Part shown: one piece after another, positions 19,201 to 27,757 of the stretch
Numbering within the stretch: the stretch's first letter is position 1
How the letters are laid out: every line of letters starts with the position of its first letter
Source: Pseudomonas sp. GD04019
Lineage (GTDB): Bacteria > Pseudomonadota > Gammaproteobacteria > Pseudomonadales > Pseudomonadaceae
DNA length: 64,000 nt
NCBI RefSeq assembly: GCF_029837695.1
Contig: NZ_JAOEEA010000010.1
Coordinates: 162,151-226,150 of the forward strand
Direction: 5' to 3'
Notes under the pieces: generated by a model
Seen by the model: only the letters and a program-made list of their open reading frames with translations
Databases searched by the model: none
Told to the model about the DNA's origin: nothing
Program-made: the position numbers and the translations under genes

Positions 19201-20352
19201 ATGTCGATGAAACACGCACGAAGCGTCACCGAAGCCCGCCTGCCGGGCCTGATCGCCGCACTCGAAGCACGCGGCCGCATGGCGCTGGAGAAGGCAGATT
19301 CCAGCGAGCTGTGCGAGCTGTTCCGCCGCTACAAGGCCGCCGGCCTGATCATCCCCGAAACCTACGGCGGCCTCGGCGCCTCGCCGCGCGAGACGGTGGA
19401 GATACTGCGTGCGGTCGGCGCCCTGTGCCCGTCGCTGGCAGTGATGATGACCATGCACCACCACACCATCGCCACCATCGTGCAGCTCGGCGGCCTGATT
19501 CCGGCGGCGGACGAGCTGCTCTACGGCATCTGCCAGGACCAGCTGCTGATCGCCTCGGCCTTCGCCGAAGGCAAGGTCGGCGCGGAGATCTTCAACACCA
19601 GCGTCAAGGTCACTCCGGTCGAGGGCGGCTATCGGCTGCGCGGCACCAAGAAGCCCTGCACCATGAGCCACAACATGGACGTGATCGTGGTCGGCGTGGC
19701 CCGCGAGAACGATGACGGCAGCATCACCCAGGGCTTCGCCGTGGTGTTCAACGACGGCAACGGGGTATCCCGCGAGCGCTTCTGGAACACCCCGGTGCTG
19801 CAGGCCGCCGACAGCAACGCGCTGGTATTCGACGACGTGTTCGTACCCGCCGAGCGCATGCTGCTGGCCGAGGCCGTGGACGACGAAGCGGTGGCCGCCT
19901 CCGCCCAGGAAACCTCGCTGTCCGGCCTGTGCTGGTTCCAGCTGATGGTCGGCGGCACCTACCTGGGCGTGGCTTCCGCGCTGGTCGAGCTGCTGCTGAA
20001 GAAACGCCACACCGAGGATGCCCCGCTGGCCCAGCTGGCCATCGAGCTGGAAGGCGCGCACCAGGCCCTGGTCGGCGCGGCCCGTGACCTGGAAGAACAG
20101 CGCGCCGCCGACGAGGCCAGCTACAGCAAGGCGCTGTGCACGCGCTTCATGGTCCAGGGCACCATCGAGCGCTCCACCAACCTGGCAGTGGAGTTGCTGG
20201 GCGGCATGGCCTTCATCGCCTCCGACGAAGTCGCCTACCTGCTGGCCGCCTCCCGGGCGATCTGCTTCCACCCGATCTCCCGCGCCGCCGCCACACCGCT
20301 GCTCGCGGCGTACCTGCGGGACTCGGCAGCCGCACCGGCGGCGCAAGGCTAA
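19201..20352 (+). CDS. Acyl-CoA dehydrogenase-family enzyme (TamT-like)
   Basis: 383 residues with the acyl-CoA dehydrogenase fold order: N-terminal helical part (LIIPETYGGLGASP), middle beta domain (SAFAEGKVGAEIFNTSVKVT, GYRLRGTKKPCTMSH), and C-terminal helices (ELLGGMAFIASDEVAYLLAA). The family uses FAD to introduce a double bond next to a thioester. In the tambjamine pathway TamT is an acyl-CoA-dehydrogenase-like enzyme credited with unsaturation of the ACP-bound fatty acid, and this gene directly follows a TamH-like gene. The ACP-bound acyl chain is the likely substrate; the bond position cannot be read. I could not place the catalytic Glu with certainty. Confidence 0.8.
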   Translation: MSMKHARSVTEARLPGLIAALEARGRMALEKADSSELCELFRRYKAAGLIIPETYGGLGASPRETVEILRAVGALCPSLAVMMTMHHHTIATIVQLGGLIPAADELLYGICQDQLLIASAFAEGKVGAEIFNTSVKVTPVEGGYRLRGTKKPCTMSHNMDVIVVGVARENDDGSITQGFAVVFNDGNGVSRERFWNTPVLQAADSNALVFDDVFVPAERMLLAEAVDDEAVAASAQETSLSGLCWFQLMVGGTYLGVASALVELLLKKRHTEDAPLAQLAIELEGAHQALVGAARDLEEQRAADEASYSKALCTRFMVQGTIERSTNLAVELLGGMAFIASDEVAYLLAASRAICFHPISRAAATPLLAAYLRDSAAAPAAQG

Positions 20353-20423
20353 GGCGCTGCGTCGCGCCGACCGAGGTCGGCGCGAAGCGATGATTCACAT
20401 GACTCAGCAGGAAGCCTGACATC

Positions 20424-21731
20424 ATGGCGACGACAGACACGCTCTATCCGGTGCGGCCGGGCAACATCCATCCGCTGTTCCACTTCTTCGCCATTCCGCT
20501 GTTCGCCGTGCTGCTGGTGTTCAACGCCGCGGCCATCGGCGTGATCCTCGCCATGGCGCTGACGCTGCAGCTGGGCCGGCGCATTCTGCAGGCGATTCCC
20601 GGTGTCTCCGCCCTCGGTGGCGTCATCACGGACACCTATCACGCTCAGGTCCAGCGCCTGGCCAACCGGGTGCTGAAGGACCCGCGCGACGAGCCCATCC
20701 TGGCCGCGGCCATCACCCTTGGCCTGACCGCCATCCCGATCTTCATCGCCCAGCTGGTTATCGTGGAGATCTCCTGGCCGCTGGTGCTGGGCTTCTACGC
20801 CTGTGTCTACGGCCCGAACATCCGCGCCTTCGTGCGTTCGTTCAGCTCCATGCACCAGGAAGGCCACAAGGTCGGCGGCCTGTTCAAGCGCGCCAGCCTG
20901 GTGGAGAAGTGGACCGGCAACTCCTTCCTCTACATGTTCTTCGCCATCCCCATGGGCCTGACCCCGCATGCGGCGGCGCACCTGCAGCAGCATCACCGGG
21001 AAAACGCCGGCCCGCTGGATGTCTACGCCACCGCCCGCTACGACCACGCCAACGCCTGGCACTTCATCGTCTACATGGTGCGCGAGGTGATGTACCAGCA
21101 GCTGCTGGTGTCGCCGTACCTGTACTTCCGCAGCAAGCGCAAGCCGGCGCAGATGCGCAGCATGATCGTCGGCAACCTGCTGCACCTGGCCCTGTTCGCC
21201 CTGCTGGCGCTCTACAGCTTGCCGATCGCGGTGCTGTACATGCTGGTGCCCTGGTGCGCGAGCAACTTCCTGATGGGCGTCATCCACTGGAGCCAGCATG
21301 CCTTCTACGGCGGCCAGCAGGACCCGAAAGACTTCATGTACAACACCGTGACCCTGCTGGAAAAACCGGTGAACACCCTCAACGAGGGCTACCACGTCTG
21401 CCACCACCACTGGGAGAACGTGCACTGGTCGGAGAGCCCGGCACTGTTCGAGCGCATCAAGCCGGAGATGAAGGCCGCGCAGTCCCTGGTGTTCCGCGAC
21501 CTCAGCGTGCTCGACCTGTTCCTCATGCTGATGCTGCGCCGCTTCGACGCGCTGGCCGACAAGCTGGACTGGTGGGAGCCGCTGTCCCAGGCCGAGAAGG
21601 TGGCCCTGCTCAAGCGCCGGGTCGCCCCCGCGCCCATCGCCGAGCACGAACAGGCCTACCAGCAGAACGCCGCCGGCCACCAGGCCGCGCCACGCCCTCT
21701 GCACTTCCCCCAGCAACCACAGCGGACGTGA
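20424..21731 (+). CDS. Membrane fatty acid desaturase (diiron), second
   Basis: 435 residues, multi-pass membrane protein. Histidine clusters: H144-QEG-H148, H186-LQQHH-191 and H324-VCHHH-329, the metal ligands of membrane desaturases, hydroxylases and acetylenases. Hydrophobic pairs flank them at about 20-50, 90-130, 165-180 and 250-290. It is larger than the other two desaturases here, with a roughly 70-residue soluble tail ending in Gln/Pro-rich sequence. It is followed after seven bases by a flavin/2Fe-2S reductase, its probable electron source. Whether it makes a double or triple bond, or hydroxylates, cannot be decided from the sequence. Ribosome site AGGAAG before ATG 20424. Confidence 0.85.
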   Translation: MATTDTLYPVRPGNIHPLFHFFAIPLFAVLLVFNAAAIGVILAMALTLQLGRRILQAIPGVSALGGVITDTYHAQVQRLANRVLKDPRDEPILAAAITLGLTAIPIFIAQLVIVEISWPLVLGFYACVYGPNIRAFVRSFSSMHQEGHKVGGLFKRASLVEKWTGNSFLYMFFAIPMGLTPHAAAHLQQHHRENAGPLDVYATARYDHANAWHFIVYMVREVMYQQLLVSPYLYFRSKRKPAQMRSMIVGNLLHLALFALLALYSLPIAVLYMLVPWCASNFLMGVIHWSQHAFYGGQQDPKDFMYNTVTLLEKPVNTLNEGYHVCHHHWENVHWSESPALFERIKPEMKAAQSLVFRDLSVLDLFLMLMLRRFDALADKLDWWEPLSQAEKVALLKRRVAPAPIAEHEQAYQQNAAGHQAAPRPLHFPQQPQRT

Positions 21732-21738
21732 CCTCGCC

Positions 21739-22791
21739 ATGAGCAAAGCACTGACCCTGAAAGTGGCCTACATCGAGCGGGAAACCGAGGATGCCGTGAC
21801 CATCCACCTCAAGCAGCCGCTGCTGAGGAAGATCCGCTACACCGCCGGCCAGTACCTGACCCTGGAAGTCGACGTGGATGGCGACGGCGCCAAGGGCTGC
21901 CGGGCCTACTCCATCAGCAGCACGCCGGGCCTGGACAAGACCCTGTCGATCACGGTCAAGCGCATCGCCGGCGGCAAAGTATCCAACCGCCTGGTGCAGC
22001 AGCTGGCCGCCGGCGACGCGGTGCAGACCCTGGGCGCCCACGGCCGCTTCACCTTCGCTCCGCAGGCGGGCAAGCGCCGCCACCTGGTGCTGTTCGCCGC
22101 CGGTAGCGGCATCACGCCGATCTTCTCCATCCTCAAGTCGGCCCTACACTTCGAGGCGGACTCGCGGGTGTCGCTGATCTATGGCAACCGCAACACCGAC
22201 TCGGTGATCTTCCGCGACAAGCTGGAGCATCTGCAGCGCCTGTTCGGCGAGCGCCTGAACCTGCTGCACGTGCTGTCCCAGCCGGAGTCGCCCCACCCGC
22301 ACAGCGGCCGCCTGACCCGCCAGCGCGTCGGCGAAATCCTCCAGGCACTACCGAATCCGCCGGGCTACACCATCGAGTACTACGCCTGCGGCCCCAACGG
22401 CATGATGGATGAAGTGACCGAAGCCCTGCAGGCCATGGGCGTGCCTGCCGAAGCGGTGCACATGGAGAGCTTCACCCCGGCCAAGGCCAGCACCCAGCCG
22501 CCGGCGCAGTCCAACGCGCCGAAGCAGGTGCAACTGCTGATGCAGGGCCAGGAATTCAGCTTCGCCGTGCCGCCGGGCCAGACCATTCTCGAGGCCGCCC
22601 TGGCCAACGGCGTACAACCGCCCTTCTCCTGCCGCAGCGGCTTCTGCACGGCCTGCATCTGCACCAAGCTGTCCGGCGAAGTGGAGATGCGCGAGGACCA
22701 CGGCCTGTCCTCGGCCGAACTGAAGATGGGCCACGCGCTCATGTGCATCGGCTATCCGGCGACGGACGATGTGCGACTGCAGGTCGAGTAA
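21739..22791 (+). CDS. Ferredoxin reductase with fused 2Fe-2S ferredoxin domain
   Basis: 350 residues. N-terminal FNR-type FAD domain (AGQYLTLEV, RAYSISSTPG), then NAD(P) domain (LVLFAAGSGITPIFSILK, YACGPNGMMDEV). The C-terminal plant-type 2Fe-2S domain has cysteines C298, C303, C306 and C336 (SCRSGFCTAC ... LMCIG). This is the layout of PaaE/hydroxylase-reductase proteins that pass electrons from NAD(P)H to diiron oxygenases. Placed between two desaturase genes, it is the predicted electron donor for both, and possibly for the desaturase beside the amidase. Confidence 0.9.
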   Translation: MSKALTLKVAYIERETEDAVTIHLKQPLLRKIRYTAGQYLTLEVDVDGDGAKGCRAYSISSTPGLDKTLSITVKRIAGGKVSNRLVQQLAAGDAVQTLGAHGRFTFAPQAGKRRHLVLFAAGSGITPIFSILKSALHFEADSRVSLIYGNRNTDSVIFRDKLEHLQRLFGERLNLLHVLSQPESPHPHSGRLTRQRVGEILQALPNPPGYTIEYYACGPNGMMDEVTEALQAMGVPAEAVHMESFTPAKASTQPPAQSNAPKQVQLLMQGQEFSFAVPPGQTILEAALANGVQPPFSCRSGFCTACICTKLSGEVEMREDHGLSSAELKMGHALMCIGYPATDDVRLQVE

Positions 22792-22817
22792 CCCAGAACA
22801 ACTCCAGGAAGGTGGAC

Positions 22818-23786
22818 GTGGTGGATAGAGAAGCGATTCTGGCGGCACAAGACGAGATCCGCCTGGCCAAGCGCGCGGAGCTCAAGGTCGACCGCGAGCG
22901 CCAGGCGCAGCTGCTGGCCCTGCAACAGCCCGACCCGGTCAGGTTCCTGCTCTGGTCAGCGCTGCACGTGGCAGTGTGGGTCGCCGGCGCCGCCGCCATC
23001 CTGCTCAGCGAGCACTGGCTGGTGCAGCTGCTCGCCGTGCTGGTACTCGGCAACCAGATGCACGCCTTCACCATCCTGCAGCACGACTGCGGCCACCAGA
23101 ACGCCTTCCGCTCCAGCCTCTGCAACCTCTGGGCCGGGCGCTTCTTCGCCTGGTTCATCGTCTTCCCCTACTCCTCCTTCACCGAGTGCCACAAGCACCA
23201 CCACCGCTACCTGGGCGATGCGGACAAGGACCCGGACGAGTGGAACTACGCCGGCGGCGTGAAGTGGATGTTCCTGCGCATCGCCGTGTTCGTGCCGCGC
23301 TTCACCTACTTCTCCCTGGTGCGCTACGGCAGCAAGGTACGTAACCTGGTGCTGCGCGAGCTGGTGTTCAACCTGCTGACGATGGTGGCGCTCGGCGTCT
23401 GGTTCGCCAGCATGGGCATGCTCTACCAGTTCGTGCTGATCTTCATCCTGCCGGTACTGCTGCTGGCGCTGCTGATCAACCCGATCTCGCGCGGCTACGA
23501 GCACTTCCCGATGGCCACACTCGGCAGCGAGGACGAGCAGCGCCTGGACCTGGCACACAACACCATCACCATTCCTAGCCGCGTGCTCAGCCTGATCTGG
23601 GCCAACATCAACTACCACGTCGAGCACCACGTCTATCCGGGCGTGCCGTTCTTCAACCTGCACAAGGTCCACGCGCTGCTCGACAACAAGCCGTTCCTGC
23701 GCGACCGCTGGCTGCTCGCCCGCCTCTTCGCCCGTCAGCCGCAGGAGCCTCGCCACGGGGCTGCTCCAGCCGCCGATGCCAGCTGA
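22818..23786 (+). CDS. Membrane fatty acid desaturase (diiron), third
   Basis: 322 residues from GTG 22818, five bases after AGGAAGG; a GTG at 22821 would also fit. Histidine clusters H89-DCG-H93, H125-KHHH-129 and H267-VEHH-271 are the canonical order HxxxH, HxxHH and HVEHH of FADS-type desaturases. Hydrophobic segments lie at about 45-85, 175-185 and 195-225. Two separate desaturases in one operon allow successive desaturation or desaturation plus acetylenation of the same chain, as in some ACP-bound alkyne pathways; this is inference. The short charged N-terminus (RLAKRAELKVDRERQ) is cytoplasmic. Confidence 0.85.
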   Translation: MVDREAILAAQDEIRLAKRAELKVDRERQAQLLALQQPDPVRFLLWSALHVAVWVAGAAAILLSEHWLVQLLAVLVLGNQMHAFTILQHDCGHQNAFRSSLCNLWAGRFFAWFIVFPYSSFTECHKHHHRYLGDADKDPDEWNYAGGVKWMFLRIAVFVPRFTYFSLVRYGSKVRNLVLRELVFNLLTMVALGVWFASMGMLYQFVLIFILPVLLLALLINPISRGYEHFPMATLGSEDEQRLDLAHNTITIPSRVLSLIWANINYHVEHHVYPGVPFFNLHKVHALLDNKPFLRDRWLLARLFARQPQEPRHGAAPAADAS

Positions 23787-23796
23787 GGAGATGGCC

Positions 23797-24288
23797 ATGG
23801 ACTGTATGTTCTGCAAGATCGCCGCGGGCAGCGAGCGCTCGGTAAAGGTTTACGAGGACGAGCACTGCTTCGCCTTCATGGACATCCACCCGCTGGGCCA
23901 GGGCCACGTGCTGCTGATTCCGCGCCAGCACGTGGAGACCCTCGACCAGCTGCCGGCCGCCACCCGCCAGCATCTCTACCTGAAGTTCGACCAGCTGCTC
24001 GCCGCCCAGCGCCGCGCCGGTTTCGGCGTCGAGGGCTCGCACCTGATCGTCAACGACGGCAAGGCCAGCAACCAGCACATTCCCCATGCACACCTGCACC
24101 TGATTCCGCGCAAGCGCGGCGACGGTCTGGGCTTCGGCTGGCGCATGTTCCTGCACTTCACCGGCCTGTTCGGCCCGCGCACCGGCCAGGACATCCTGCT
24201 GCTGCAGGCGGACGCCATCGCCGCGCAGATCGAGCAGCCCGCCCGGACGCGTGCGCCGGCCGACGAGGCGCTGGCTCAGGTCCGTTGA
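23797..24288 (+). CDS. HIT-family nucleotide hydrolase/transferase
   Basis: 163 residues from ATG 23797 (GAGGAG, six bases before); the upstream ATG at 23791 has no spacing. The histidine triad is intact: H97-A-H99-L-H101 in PHAHLHLIP. The N-terminal DCMFCKI carries a CxxC pair found in many HIT proteins. HIT enzymes cleave nucleoside-phosphate conjugates such as acyl- or aminoacyl-AMP and AMP-amine phosphoramidates. In a cluster starting with an acyl-AMP ligase, a role in clearing stray acyl-AMP or processing an AMP-amine conjugate is plausible but not shown. The tail after 120 is longer than in Hint proteins. Confidence 0.85.
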   Translation: MDCMFCKIAAGSERSVKVYEDEHCFAFMDIHPLGQGHVLLIPRQHVETLDQLPAATRQHLYLKFDQLLAAQRRAGFGVEGSHLIVNDGKASNQHIPHAHLHLIPRKRGDGLGFGWRMFLHFTGLFGPRTGQDILLLQADAIAAQIEQPARTRAPADEALAQVR

Positions 24289-24330
24289 GCTTCCCGCGCG
24301 ATAGAAACCCCAGCAGCGACAGAGAAGAAG

Positions 24331-25833
24331 ATGACTGCACAGCTCAACGCGTCCCTGACTGCGGAGAAGGTCTACCGGGTCCTGATCATCGGCGCCGGCT
24401 TCTCCGGCATCGGCATGGCCGTGCGCCTCAAGCAGCGCGGCGAGAAGGACTTCGTGGTGTACGAGAAGGAGGCCGGCGTCGGCGGCACCTGGTGGGTCAA
24501 TCAGTATCCCGGCTGCGCCTGCGATATCCCCTCGCACCTCTACTCGTTCTCCTTCGAGCCGAACCCGGACTGGTCGCGGCGCTTCTCGCCGCAGCCGGAG
24601 ATTCGCGGCTACCTGGCGCATTGCGCGAACAAGTACCAGCTGCTGCCGCATATCCAGTTCAAGCGCGAGGTCGCTTCGTTGCGCTGGCTGGAGAAGCGCG
24701 CGCTGTGGCAGATCACCGATGGCGCGGGTCAGGTGGTGTTCGCCCGCTTCGTGGTCGCCGGCACCGGCGCCCTGTCCACGCCCGACTACCCGAACATCGC
24801 CGGCCTGCAGCGCTTTCGCGGGCGCGTGTTCCACTCCCAGCACTGGGACCACGACTACGACCTCAACGGCAAGCGCATCGGCGTGATCGGCACCGGCGCC
24901 TCGGCCATCCAGTTCATTCCCGAGATCCAGCCGGCGGCGGCTGCACTCAGCGTGTTCCAGCGCACCCCGCCGTGGATCATCCCCAAGCCGGACCGCGGTT
25001 TCTCGCGCTTCGAGCGTGGCCTGCTGCGCCGCTTCCCGCGCCTGCAGAAGCTGGTCAGAAGCCTCACCTACGCCACCCACGAGACCCGCGCCCTGGGCTT
25101 CGCCTTCAATCCGAAGTTGATGGCCTTCCACCGCTTCCTGGCCCTCAACATGCTGCGCCGCCAGGTCCGCGATCCGGAGCTGCGCCGCCAACTGACGCCG
25201 CGCTACGCCATCGGCTGCAAGCGCATCCTGATCTCCAACGACTACTACCCGGCCATCACCCAGGCCAATGTCAGCCTGGTGACCCAGGGCATCCGCGAGA
25301 TCGACGAAGACGCGGTGATCACCGAGGACGGCCAACGCCACCCAGTCGACCTGCTGATCCTCGGCACCGGCTTCAAGGCCAGCACGCCCTTCCCGCGCGG
25401 GATGATCTTCGGCCGCGACGGCCAGGACATTCTCGATACCTGGAGCCAGGGCCCCGAGGCCTACAAGGGCACTACGGTGGCGGGCTTCCCCAACCTGTTC
25501 CTGCTGATGGGCCCCAACACCGGGCTCGGCCACAACTCCATCGTCTACATGATCGAATCACAGGTCGCCTACATCCTCGGCGCCCTGGATACCCTGGAGG
25601 CCCAGGGGGCGAGCAGCCTGGATATCCAGCCTCAGGTCCAGGAGCGCTTCAACGCGGCGCTGCGCAACCGCATGCAGGGCGCGGTGTGGGACGTCGGCAA
25701 CTGCCGCAGCTGGTACAAGCACGCGGAGAGCGGGCGCAACGTGGTGATCTGGCCGGGCTTCAGTTGGAGCTTCCGCCGCGCGACCCGAAGCTTCGACGCC
25801 GAGGCCTACCGGCTGACCGATACCACCGAGTGA
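24331..25833 (+). CDS. FAD-dependent monooxygenase, Baeyer-Villiger type
   Basis: 500 residues, class B flavoprotein monooxygenase. Two dinucleotide loops: GAGFSG (21-26) for FAD and GTGASA (187-192) for NADPH. The type I Baeyer-Villiger fingerprint FxGxxxHxxxW is at 162-172 (FRGRVFHSQHW) and is followed by Asp. It would insert oxygen next to a carbonyl. Within the cluster the only predicted carbonyl is the fatty aldehyde made by the fusion protein, or a ketone not yet visible. Amine N-oxygenation is the other reaction type in class B enzymes. AGAGAAGAAG precedes the ATG. Confidence 0.85.
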   Translation: MTAQLNASLTAEKVYRVLIIGAGFSGIGMAVRLKQRGEKDFVVYEKEAGVGGTWWVNQYPGCACDIPSHLYSFSFEPNPDWSRRFSPQPEIRGYLAHCANKYQLLPHIQFKREVASLRWLEKRALWQITDGAGQVVFARFVVAGTGALSTPDYPNIAGLQRFRGRVFHSQHWDHDYDLNGKRIGVIGTGASAIQFIPEIQPAAAALSVFQRTPPWIIPKPDRGFSRFERGLLRRFPRLQKLVRSLTYATHETRALGFAFNPKLMAFHRFLALNMLRRQVRDPELRRQLTPRYAIGCKRILISNDYYPAITQANVSLVTQGIREIDEDAVITEDGQRHPVDLLILGTGFKASTPFPRGMIFGRDGQDILDTWSQGPEAYKGTTVAGFPNLFLLMGPNTGLGHNSIVYMIESQVAYILGALDTLEAQGASSLDIQPQVQERFNAALRNRMQGAVWDVGNCRSWYKHAESGRNVVIWPGFSWSFRRATRSFDAEAYRLTDTTE

Positions 25834-25859
25834 TCCACCTTCAGTACAAGGAAACTGTG

Positions 25860-26240
25860 ATGAGCCCGTCCGGAAAAACCGTCTTCGCCTTTGGCTGCTA
25901 CCTGCTGGTGCTGGGGGCAACGCTGCTGCTGGCGCCCAACCTGCTGCTGGCGCTGTTCGGCTTCCCACTGACCGAAGAGGTGTGGATCCGCATCGTCGGG
26001 ATGCTGGTGATCTACCTGGGCATCTACTACAGCTTGGCCGGGCGCCGCGACCTGCGTTCCTTCATCGCCGCCACGGTGCCGGTGCGTGCCTCGGTGCTGG
26101 CGGTCTTCGGCGTTTTCGTCGCCACCGGCATGGTCTCGCCCATGCTGCTGGTACTCGGCGCGCCTGATCTGCTCGGCGCCTTGTGGACCTGGAAGGCGCT
26201 GCGCAGCGAGCGTTTCTCGACCGCCCTCGCCAGCACCTGA
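25860..26240 (+). CDS. Small four-helix membrane protein of unknown function
   Basis: 126 residues from ATG 25860 (AAGGA upstream). Four hydrophobic helices cover most of it, at about 8-30, 42-58, 70-92 and 95-110, with short charged loops. No motif or family recognised. It ends the biosynthetic operon, 26 bases after the monooxygenase gene, and could be a membrane partner of the desaturases or a product-handling protein; neither is shown. Confidence 0.75.
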   Translation: MSPSGKTVFAFGCYLLVLGATLLLAPNLLLALFGFPLTEEVWIRIVGMLVIYLGIYYSLAGRRDLRSFIAATVPVRASVLAVFGVFVATGMVSPMLLVLGAPDLLGALWTWKALRSERFSTALAST

Positions 26241-26247
26241 GAGACAT

Positions 26248-26267
26248 GACCCGCCTAGCGGCGGGTC
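26248..26267. terminator. Hairpin between convergent operon end and MocR gene
   Basis: GACCCGCC and GGCGGGTC form perfect 8-bp arms around TAGC, seven bases after the operon's last stop. The following GGTTAAT has only a short T stretch, so it is a modest terminator, possibly used from both sides. Confidence 0.6.
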
Positions 26268-26280
26268 GGTTAATCGCGGC

Positions 26281-27720
26281 TTATTGCTGGCCGCCCGTCT
26301 CCTGACACAACTGCTTGGCCAGCATGCCGAGGGTCATGATCGCCCGCTCCGACTCGCGGTTCCACGGCACGCCACAGGTCAGGCGCAGGCAGTGGTTGAA
26401 CTGCTCGGTATTACTGAAGATCATCCCCGGCGCGATGCTGATGCCCTGCTGCAGCGCCCGCACATGCAGCTCCTGGGCGCTGACCTTGCCCGGCAGACTG
26501 ACCCAAAGGATGAAGCCACCATAGGGGCGGGTCATCTGCGTGCCTTCCGGGAAGTGCTGCTGCACCGCCAGCTGGTAGGCGGTCATGTTCTTGCGGTACT
26601 CCTGGCGGATGTGCCGCAGGTGGCGGTCGTAGCCACCGTTTTCCAGGTACGCGGCCACGCCCATCTGGGTCACGCTGCAGGCCGAGTGGGTACTGAAGGT
26701 CTGCAGCCGCTCCACCTCTTCCTGATAGCTGCCGGCGATGATCCAGCCAATGCGCACACCGGGCGACAGGGTCTTGGAGAAGCTCGAGCAGTACACCACT
26801 TGGTCGTCGCGATCGTGGGCCTTGAGCGCCTTGCTGCGTCCGGGTTCGAACAGCAACTCGCCGTAGATGTCGTCCTCGATCACCTGGATGCCGTGATCGC
26901 GGGTCAGACGCAGCAGTTGCTTCTGCCGCTCCTCGGGAATGCTGCCACCCAGCGGGTTGCTCAGCCGTGCGGTGAGCACCAGGGCCTTGATCGGCCACTG
27001 GTTGGCGGCCAGCTGCAGGGCCTCCAGACTGAGGCCGGTGGTCGGGTCGCTGGGGATCTCGATGACCTTGAGGCCGAGCACTTCGGCCAGTTGCAGCAGG
27101 CCGTAATAGGTCGGCGACTCGGCGGCGATCAGGTCGCCAGGCTGGGTCAGCACGCGCAGGGCCATGTGGATGGCGTCCACGCAGCCATGGGTGATCACCA
27201 CCTCGGACGGATCGACCACCACGCCGGCATCGCGCATGCGGATCGCCACCTGGCGGCGCAGCGGCTCGTAACCGGGGCTGAACATGTAGCTGAAGGCGCG
27301 CGGACTCTGGAAGCGGGTGACCTTGGCCAGTTGCTGGTGCAGCGAGCGCACCGGCAGGTAGTCCACATGCGGCACCGCCGCGCCCAACGGGAACACGCCC
27401 TCCTGGCGGGACTCGGTGAGCACCTGGCTGATGATGCTGCTGCGGGTGACCATGGCCGGCCGTTCGACGCGGGCGATATCCGGGGTGGAGGCGGTCAGGC
27501 CGGCCGTCTGATGCACGTAGAAACCGGATTGCGGGCGGGCGCGGATCAGGCCCATGTCCTCCAGGTTGGCGTAGGCCTGCAGCACGGTGGCGTGGCTGAC
27601 GCTGAGCTGCGAACTCATCTTGCGCACCGAAGGAACGCGCTCGCCCGGCTGATAGACACCGCGGCGGATATCCTCGGCCAGCTGCTGGGCGATGCGCTGG
27701 TAAAGCAACAAACTGGTCAT
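26281..27720 (-). CDS. MocR/PdxR-type GntR regulator with aminotransferase-like domain
   Basis: 479 residues. N-terminal GntR winged helix (1-70: GVYQPGERVPSVRKMSSQL, then ATVLQAYANLEDMGLI) joined to a fold type I aminotransferase-like domain with the PLP Lys in SSFSKTLSPGVRIGW. Such proteins bind PLP, or a PLP adduct of an amino compound, to control transcription of vitamin B6 or amino-compound genes. It is convergent to the fatty-amine-like cluster. A 7-bp dyad directly upstream (27736-27757) is a candidate autoregulatory site. The target genes are unknown. Confidence 0.87.
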   Translation of the reverse strand: MTSLLLYQRIAQQLAEDIRRGVYQPGERVPSVRKMSSQLSVSHATVLQAYANLEDMGLIRARPQSGFYVHQTAGLTASTPDIARVERPAMVTRSSIISQVLTESRQEGVFPLGAAVPHVDYLPVRSLHQQLAKVTRFQSPRAFSYMFSPGYEPLRRQVAIRMRDAGVVVDPSEVVITHGCVDAIHMALRVLTQPGDLIAAESPTYYGLLQLAEVLGLKVIEIPSDPTTGLSLEALQLAANQWPIKALVLTARLSNPLGGSIPEERQKQLLRLTRDHGIQVIEDDIYGELLFEPGRSKALKAHDRDDQVVYCSSFSKTLSPGVRIGWIIAGSYQEEVERLQTFSTHSACSVTQMGVAAYLENGGYDRHLRHIRQEYRKNMTAYQLAVQQHFPEGTQMTRPYGGFILWVSLPGKVSAQELHVRALQQGISIAPGMIFSNTEQFNHCLRLTCGVPWNRESERAIMTLGMLAKQLCQETGGQQ

Positions 27721-27735
27721 GAGGAGGCTCCTTGC

Positions 27736-27757
27736 GCTACTGGACCGTAACAGTAGC
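27736..27757. promoter_or_regulatory. Dyad upstream of the MocR gene
   Basis: GCTACTG, 8 bases, CAGTAGC: perfect 7-bp arms starting 16 bases before the MocR start. Two more ACAGT words stand at 27782-27786 and 27806-27810. MocR-type regulators often bind repeated half-sites in their own promoter, so this is a candidate operator. Confidence 0.45.

Noticed and set aside
20353..20423. Nine-codon frame starting at 20390 between the dehydrogenase and desaturase genes
   Set aside because: Too short, no ribosome site and no sign of function.
13214..26240. Tambjamine or prodigiosin cluster
   Set aside because: No bipyrrole-forming or condensing enzyme genes are present on either side in the window, so only the fatty-amine half is supported.
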